NCBI RefSeq assembly: GCF_029633865.1
Contig: NC_079224.1
Location: 23,430,895-23,494,894 of the forward strand
Source of the DNA: Lampris incognitus
Lineage: Eukaryota; Chordata; Actinopteri; Lampriformes; Lampridae
Length of the DNA: 64,000 nt
Direction: 5' to 3'
This document shows, one piece after another, positions 57,144 through 64,000 of the stretch (the first letter of the stretch is position 1; every line of letters begins with the position of its first letter). Under the pieces are notes generated by a model, which saw only the letters and a program-made list of their open reading frames with translations, searched no databases and was not told where the DNA came from. The position numbers and the translations under genes are program-made.

Positions 57144-60100
57144 ATGATTAGCCATTTTTTCCCAGTGTTATCTCAGAGGGTGTCTCACGTATTGTACCGG
57201 GTTGCACTGATGATGAAACCGCAGGTTGTGTTCGTGTTGGGCGGGCCTGGCGCGGGCAAAGGGACCCAGTGCTCCAAAATTGTGGAGGTAAGAGAGAGAT
57301 GTCGAGAGAAAGGACAATGACAGAAAACGAGTCGAGAAGGATACGTGTAATTCACCGTATCGAATTGAAAATTAGTTGAGATTAGCGCCTGTTGTGATTT
57401 TATGTGGCGTCCTCATACAATCCTCCTACAATTATACAATTATATCAACTTCCGGTTGTCCTCTAAACTGGAGTGCCTGTTGGGTAGCGTGTTAGCCACG
57501 TATAATTGCTCTGACGGCACTGACGTGCAGCAAGTCTTAATTTCCTTTCGGTAACATGTAATTCCATTAAATGTTTCTCATCCTTTTATGATTGAGCTAC
57601 AAACGGATATATAACACTTTGGGGCCCTTTTATGACGTTGTATATAGCATCTCATACTGAATGAAAGACTAAAGTTAATAATCGACACGTGCAATTATAG
57701 CTTCCAGGCAAAGACACACGAAGATAACCTGCAGGTATGATGTCTGATGGTACAACCTCATCCAGACTATACTTGTTATTTAATGGTTAGCATAGGTCAG
57801 GTATCCTTCTGGACTCTTAAAACACAGAGATGGTCAAACATATAATTATCAGCTGTGAAGATTCCCTATATTTCTCCCCCTATATAAGTTTAGTGGATGA
57901 AGAATTGTTGCAGACATGATCTTGAGATATGAGTAAAAATAGCTTGGATTGCTGCATTTCACGAGTCTGGTTTGGCAGGTTTGCTGTTTTGGGCTTTTGT
58001 TTGGCAGCAGATTCTTTGAGTGCATTTGATACATCATCACAGAGTGTTGGATACCGCTGATGGCTGCATCTGATCCTGGTTTCAATGGCCTAAATTTAGA
58101 TTACCTCACTGTTGCATTACAACACACGCTGCCAGGGTGAACAGGTCCCTGTGCATTCCTTGTTTGGGTTATCATCCCACTTTATCATCCTTTTTATGTT
58201 AAGGTTGCTTTTAATATAGTGCTTGTGTTCTTTATCCTTTTCCTGAAATATATTTTCTTGAATTTGGTTACAGAAAGAAAAAAGGAATAATCCAGTGGCT
58301 TTGAAAGTTTGAAAAGAAAAAGAGACAAACCAATTCTTAAATTTCCATTTGATGATGACCTGCTTCATTTTGATAGACACTCTTCTGATGTCTGTCTGAA
58401 GTCAAACCCACAGAAATCCATGTAGCTATGGGTCCACAGGGAGTGTCCCAGGCCTCTGTGGGACTGACTTTCTTTCTACTTTGTGTACCCATTTGTCCAT
58501 GTAAGTAAATATTGTGTGATAGAAGGAAAGGAGAAGGAAAGAAAGAGAAAGGATCTATTACGTAATTCTTATTCATGGGTGTCACTGGGTGTTGCCTGCC
58601 TTACTGCGGGTGCAGTGACTACTCAAATAGCAGCTATGCATAGAGACTCCATTCATCCATTGCACAAGGACTGGCAAATTGCCTGTGGTTGTGAGTGAGA
58701 GGGATTCAGTTATAAGGTTCACTTCAGCTATAAGAGTCTCCTCCTTGCTGTAGCTCTTCAGGGTCAATACAGCCACAGAACTTGGTTAAATGGCCACCAG
58801 CCCCTGCATACTTTTGCTCTCTAATTAAGTCTCATGGTCAGTGTTTTACATTTTTTGTAATTTTATCTCTCCTACCTCTTTTCCTGTTATTCTGTTCCTT
58901 GTATGTGTAAGTGTACTTAGTGGATGTTATTGAGATTGATTTTGTTTCTGAATAAACTCTTGCTGTGGTTTGTAGAGATCCTAGTTTATTACACATGGTA
59001 AGGTAAGTTTGCTTTAAAAAAAATGTCCATCTCCCCTACTCTCTCTTTTCCTTCATTCTCTCTACCTCAGAACTACCGTTATACACATTTGTCAGCGGGA
59101 GACTTGCTGAGGGCAGAGAGAGGGAGGGAGGGTTCTGAATATGGACAACTTATTGACAGCTACATCAAGGAGGGCAGGATTGTCCCTGTAGAAATCACCA
59201 TCAACTTACTGAGAAAGGTATGTCCCAAATGCAAGTATTCATGCCTACAAGTCAGGTTTGTGTTTCCATAAGAACTAAAACCTGCCCACCCACCATGGTT
59301 AAATCTTTTTTCTTCCTTTTTTCTTTTTCTTTTTTTTCTTTTGTAAAATAAGGACAGGATGTTGTATTGCTGTAAAGTCAAGTCAATTTTATTTGTATAG
59401 CCCAATATGAGGCAAATTTGTAATTTGTGATAATGCACTATACAAATGAAATTGACTTGACTTGATTCCAAACATTATTGAGGTTTACATTGGACATGCT
59501 CTCCATGAGCCATGGTTTGTTAAATTGGTTAGTCTGAATACTCAGTTGAGGTTTGCCAGTAGAAGTTGTCTTTCTTTCAAATAACATGTTGGGATTTTGG
59601 CAGAAATATTGGAACATTTTGAGAGGAGGGATTCTGGATATTTTTTTCAATATGTTTTTATCTCCTCAGGCTATGGAGGCCACCATGCAGAAAAATGAGA
59701 AAAATTTCCTCTTCCTTATAGATGGCTTCCCCCGCAACGAGGACAACCTCCAGGGCTGGACCACTGTCATGGATGAAAAGGCAAACGTCAAATTTGTGCT
59801 CTTCTTTGACTGCAGCAATGAGGTAGGGCATGAAACACTTATTGTCATTACCTTTTGTTATTGTTAAATCACATTTAACACTCTTGGTGTTAGACTGAAT
59901 TATCCATGGTTGGTTATTTTTACAAGTTTTTTATGTTGAAGACACGGTCTGTTTCTCTCACTTCTACAGGTTTGTATTAACAGATGTCTAGAAAGAGGGA
60001 AAAGCAGCGGACGTACTGATGACAACAGGGAAAGCCTGGAGAAAAGGTAATGTCCTGCGATGAAACCAAATACTAAAGTTATGCGTTGATAAGCTAACCC

Positions 60101-60506
60101 ATCAATTTGGATTTGCCAGAGATTATGCACCATTCTTTTTCCATGTTAATTGTCCAAAATCTACTTAAAGGTATTTGTTCAAGCATAGCACACAAAAAGT
60201 TTACCAATTTCTCTGACCAGTAATTGATTTCATCCATTGATTTTTGTCTGTAACAGAGCACAACAAGCATATCTGATCAGTATGGACTTGTCTGACCCAT
60301 TTAGCTTTCTATCACTTGCCCGCATCTCTCTTTTTGACCTATTTAGTCTCTCCTTTGATTCCCATGTGCCAGCCGACCCCAATAATGAGATTTTTTTTCT
60401 CTGCTGCAGAATCCGAACCTACCTTGAGTCCACACGACCAATAATCGACCAATATGAGAAACAGGGCAAGGTGCGCACTGTGGATGCTTCCCGTAGTGTA
60501 GATGAG
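57144..60506 (+). CDS. cmpk1: UMP-CMP kinase, last exon not found
   Basis: CMPK1 phosphorylates UMP, CMP and dCMP with ATP in cytosol and nucleus. Five exons join in frame: 57144-57287, 59071-59217, 59670-59822, 59970-60046 and 60410-60506, giving 206 residues before the final exon. The P-loop is [14 protein letters not shown] (about 29-42). NMP-binding stretches are [12 protein letters not shown] and [16 protein letters not shown], followed by [16 protein letters not shown]. The LID is [18 protein letters not shown] and the sequence stops at DASRSVDE. The family ends about 12 residues later; I found no such exon before 64000, so it is probably past the window and the last intron is long. The start may be 57144 or the internal ATG at 57213 (MKPQVVF), which matches the shorter form of other species. 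An in-frame GTG upstream was not used. Confidence 0.94.
57288..59070 (+). other. cmpk1 intron 1
   Basis: A 1.8-kb intron with no repeat family or exon I recognise. Open frames on both strands are short and AT-rich. Confidence 0.5.
59375..59463. mobile_element. 89-bp palindromic MITE in cmpk1 intron 2
   Basis: The arms at 59375-59399 (AAGTCAAGTCAATTTTATTT) and 59439-59463 are inverted repeats matching at 24 of 25 bases. The left part, TTTTATTTGTATAGCCCAATA, resembles the longer repeat at 13079-13350. Confidence 0.8.
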
Positions 60507-60518
60507 GTGGGTGACCAC

Positions 60519-60990
60519 AGTACATTTACATTTCGTCTTTTACTGACATTTTTAGCTAAAGTGACATACATAGAGAGTCGGCGATTAGCAGATATATTCT
60601 TGTGTCAACCCACAGACATCTCAAAGCACTTAATAGTAATAACATAGCCAAAAGCGCTTGTCATTTCAAGTGTAGTTGACGTAAGTGCACAACAGAGAGA
60701 TCACCAATAGTGATACAAGTGATAAAGTTACCAGACAATACCACAAATCTGTATTACAGTCATGCTTATAGACCATGTATGGATTAAGGTGGGCCTGGTA
60801 AAGGAAAGTTTTTAGATCTTTCCTAAATGAAACAAGCAAGTCTGTAGCCCTGATGTTAGATGGGAGTTCATCCCACTATTTTGGTGGCACGTGGGAGAAA
60901 AGTAAACCTAGAGCTTGGACCCCTTGAAGCAGACATATAGTCAGTAGCCTTCCAGAGAGGGCATGCCGTGCAGGAGTATACATGCTAATA
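60519..60990 (+). repeat. Degenerate interspersed repeat after cmpk1 exon 5
   Basis: It starts ACAGTACATTTACATTTCGT and contains TTTTAGCTAAAGTGACATAC, similar to the ACATTTACATTTAGTCATTT-type repeat spread through teleost genomes. The right part resembles a further decayed section of that repeat. The class is uncertain. Confidence 0.55.
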
Positions 60991-61654
60991 TGGGTTTGCA
61001 AGTATGCCTGCACAGTTACTTGAACTGCCATGAAAGCCAGCAGCAAAGTTTACTGTAGTCATTACGCAAGGCCCAGAGCTGTTCAAGGAGACTGCGTGGT
61101 TGAATTTCTTCCACGAAAATGTGGCTTGTTGTCTCGGGTTTGTTTGTTGTCCTGAAAACCTTTCAGCTATGTTACTTATTCAGCTAGCAAGAATGGTCCT
61201 TTTTCCACATTTCTCCATTTTAATAGATCCACTTTTTTTTTGTACATAGGAATGGTGTTCCTTCTTGTCTGTGACTTGCATGTGATAGGTTCACACACTA
61301 GAGTTGCACAATACCATAACACCACTGCGATACCTTGTAACTGAAGTTGTAAATAAAGTTGAATTTCACATCACCAATAGTCTGTTTTGGTCAATAAAGG
61401 ACAGCCGCATGAAGAGGTGGCATTTAGATATTCATATAATTATCTAGACACAATTTTTAAAACATTGGTACAACAAGTATGCAATAAGATAGCTTTGAAA
61501 TGTGCCAGTTTCTTTTATTTTGTTCAAGACTATGTTAATGATAAAATATTAGTTTAAAAAATGTTTTCTTTGGAACAGTATTTGATAAAACAGTTCATTG
61601 TATCACTTATAGGCAAGACAGAAATATGTATAGCAACAATCAAATTGTATATTC
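60991..61654. other. cmpk1 last intron, unassigned part
   Basis: AT-rich DNA with no exon seen. I searched by eye for a cmpk1 terminal exon (acceptor followed by codons for VF, then about ten residues and a stop) and found none. Confidence 0.4.
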
Positions 61655-61841
61655 TCCCTGTGTTGGCATGGGTTTCCTCCCACCATCAAAAAGACAGTAA
61701 TGTTGGGTTAATACTGTTGTCTTTGCCCCTGACCAAAGCAATGGAAAGAAGAACTGGAGTTGGTCCCCGGGCGCTGCAACTGCCCACTGCTCCTATACAA
61801 TAGGATGGGTTAAATTGCAGAGAACAAGTTCATTGTAACCT
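61655..61841 (+). mobile_element. 5'-truncated V-SINE with the second tail type
   Basis: It begins CTGTGTTGGCATGGGTTTCC within the V-domain and continues through CCACCATCAAAAAGACAGTA, GGAGTTGGTCCCCGGGCGCT and AGGATGGGTTAAATTGCAGA. It gives the empty-site form of the solo LTR insertion at 46095-46356. Confidence 0.87.
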
Positions 61842-61843
61842 AC

Positions 61844-64000
61844 TGTTGTAAATTCCCCTTTTATTTAGAATATTGGGCTATATATGTCGTATTTCAGTCA
61901 GGCACTTTGGCCAGCCCAGGCAGTTCAGTCGGGTTCTAGTTAGGCAGACGGGGGTTACGTGACGTTATGAACTGGGTGAGCGCGGCTGTACAACCCTTGT
62001 TAACGGAGAATGCGTTCATGAAGAAAGTGAGTTATATGTTGTTTATGTGGGATAAATGTTGTATATTTCACATTATGGGCTATATAGCATCTGTGACCTA
62101 CGTTTGTCATCTGAGCTGTTTAGCTGTTAATGCTACTGTATGTTATATTGCACTGTTTACGAGTGTACGTATGTTGAATGCTAGTTAAGCTAGTCTATTA
62201 GAAATGTATGCTATGTTATATTTCTTATTCTCTGTGACGGACTGGCGGCCTGTCCAGGGTGTCTTCCCACCTGCCGCCCAGTGACTGCTAGGATAGGCTC
62301 CAGCATCCCGCGACCCGAATTCGGATAAGCGGCTTAGATAATGGATGGATATATTTCTTATTCTGTCTTACAGAAACCATTCAGCTGTTCAGTCATTCAG
62401 CTAGTCAGTCGTTATATTATTTGTTCGTGGATGTGTTCAACCATCGATTGTGCAACCTTGTATAAACAACCGGAACTGTTCCCTGTGTCTGCATCTACTC
62501 TCTGACTGGAGTTGCCGTACTGGATAAAGTGGTCCCAGCATTAGCCGTTCTTCTGTTCACAAACACATTATCCCAACTATCAGTCCTTCGAGGCGGATGT
62601 ACTTCACCCGTGACAGCGCCATGGACGCACAGAGAACAGCAGCAGCCAAAAGTGGGACACAAGGAGGAGGAAGGCCATGACAGCTTCCAGCACACCTCTA
62701 AGGCTATATGGTCAGCTTACCACAGTCCCTCATGCCTTATATTGCCCTCCTCAAAGATGACAGCGAGAGCACCAGCACACAGCAGCTGCGGTCACTCAGC
62801 TTGCAGATCAAGTTTGCCGCTACAGGTGACCAGCTATACATTGCACTCGGACCCCCTCCCTGTCTCTCCTCACCAGGAGCAGTTGATAAGGCGAGTCAAC
62901 AGGACATAGCATCATATGCTAGTAACCTGCCCCGCCAGCTGAATGTGTGTATGGGGTTCTAATCACCAGCCCCGTCAGAGCAGAGCTGCCATAGTCAGCG
63001 CCTAACAGAGTAGAGCTTCAGCACAAGCGGACCTAAATCTCCTGCGCCACAGAAATCATCATATCCCAGTCTGGGTGCCCCGTTGAACCACTCACCTTGG
63101 TTGAACTCCCAAACATACAGCCATGTTTCTCTGCAGCAGCCGGTATCCCTCCAGCTGGGAATGCCCACCCAGGCTCAAGATAAGCTGCTGCCAGCACTGC
63201 TGCTGTGCACAACAACGGCAGCCTTACAGCCTCAAGCAACAACAGCTTGTACGCCAGGCCAGAGGCAGCAGAGCAACATAGTCCCTCAATCCCTACCACC
63301 AACAGTGACTTCTGTACCACTGTTCGGGGCATTTTCTGGGCTGCGAGTTCCCACTACAACTAGTATGTTCATGGAGCAGTCTCACTGCCAGGCAAAGCAA
63401 GCAGTGGGTCACATGGGCCAACAAATGGCAACAATACCAGGGTATCAGCCTGCCTACCAGCCAAGTCAGCCAGTGTCATTGATAGCAACATGCTATTGCC
63501 CATACCGACAGTGTGTCAGCTTCCACCAGTCATGCCCACACAGCCAACATATCAACCGCCACTGTACCAGCTGAGCCATCATCCAAAACCACTGTATCAG
63601 CCCCAGCCTGCTCCACCGACTATCAGCTGGTGCATCCACAACCATTGTATCAGCCCAGCCCACTCCATCGACTCCGCCAGCCTATCAGCACGTGCATCCA
63701 CAACCGTTGTATCAGCCCCAGTCCATTCCATTGACTCAGTCAGCCTATTAGCTGGTGCCTCCGACACCTGGCCCAGCACCGTATCAGCCTCCCAGTCAGC
63801 CAGTCCAAGTCCCTAAACTGCCTAAATTGGTCCATGACAGTGAGAGACTTTAGTGACCTGAAGATGGTGCTGGACCACTTACTCAGTCCCCACACTGAAC
63901 TTTTTGAACCTTATAAGTACCGTGTACTAATGGCACACCTGGTTCTGGATGAAGCCAGGCTAATAGCCCAGTCCTACAGGCATTATGCCCAGCCCTACAC
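61844..64000 (+). mobile_element. BEL/Pao-like LTR retrotransposon (fossil), left part
   Basis: A candidate 5' LTR runs from TGTTGTAAATTCC (61844) to about 62515, unconfirmed because its partner is not in the window. A long proline- and glutamine-rich region follows (about 62530-63820), then a gag segment near 63840-64000 reading FEPYKYRVLMAHLVLDEARL, then AQSYRHYAQPYT, which I recognise from fish BEL/Pao gag. The element continues past the right edge. It looks broken, with a few breaks in the visible part. A truncated SINE lies inside the candidate LTR. Confidence 0.7.
62232..62350 (+). mobile_element. 5'-truncated V-SINE with perfect 14-bp duplication
   Basis: The direct repeat ATATTTCTTATTCT at 62218-62231 and 62351-62364 flanks a 119-bp 3' end (GGCGGCCTGTCCAGGGTGTC, then GGATAGGCTCCAGCATCCC and GGATGG). 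The perfect duplication marks a fairly recent, truncated insertion into the BEL-like candidate LTR. Confidence 0.93.

Overview
The window is a vertebrate nuclear genome segment, almost certainly from a teleost fish. Host genes have short GT-AG exons separated by introns, (CA)n microsatellites are abundant, and interspersed DNA carries typical fish families: V-type tRNA-derived SINEs ending in ATGG repeats, RTE-like LINEs with a (TAG)n tail, hAT and Tc1 DNA transposons, and Ty3/gypsy, Ty1/copia and BEL/Pao-like LTR elements. I cannot name the species.

Five host genes can be read exon by exon. sec22b (+, 2704-4236) is an ER-Golgi R-SNARE. imp3 (-, 6576-10260) is a U3 snoRNP protein for 18S rRNA processing and is convergent with sec22b. 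slc35a3 (+, 44857-48948) is a Golgi UDP-GlcNAc transporter. fam78b (-, 52688-55851) is a conserved protein of unknown function. cmpk1 (+, 57144-60506) is UMP-CMP kinase; its last coding exon was not found and probably lies past the right edge. fam78b and cmpk1 are head to head, about 1.3 kb apart. The first four reading frames close exactly at family lengths (215, 183, 331 and 261 residues). The genes are unrelated housekeeping or membrane-traffic functions; nothing suggests a shared pathway.

Between imp3 and slc35a3, about 13.5-42.4 kb is nearly all transposable elements: a Tc1 relic; a minus-strand gypsy element split by a hAT transposon; a second, different hAT; a copia element with a perfect 5-bp target duplication, also split by a near-identical copy of the first hAT; then three LINE fragments. 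Both twin hATs have perfect but different 8-bp target duplications, so they are independent insertions. The copia LTRs differ less than the gypsy LTRs, which suggests gypsy arrived before copia.

Smaller items: three adjacent hairpins at 365-690 (the largest with 57-bp perfect arms), another hairpin at 34993-35081, a six-copy AP-1-like motif array made by tandem duplication, a solo LTR inside a SINE, a SINE inside an inverted-repeat element in an slc35a3 intron, one SINE head joined to two different tails, and a GC-AG intron in sec22b. I did not find a convincing new biological system. The unusual content is nested transposition and inverted-repeat structure.
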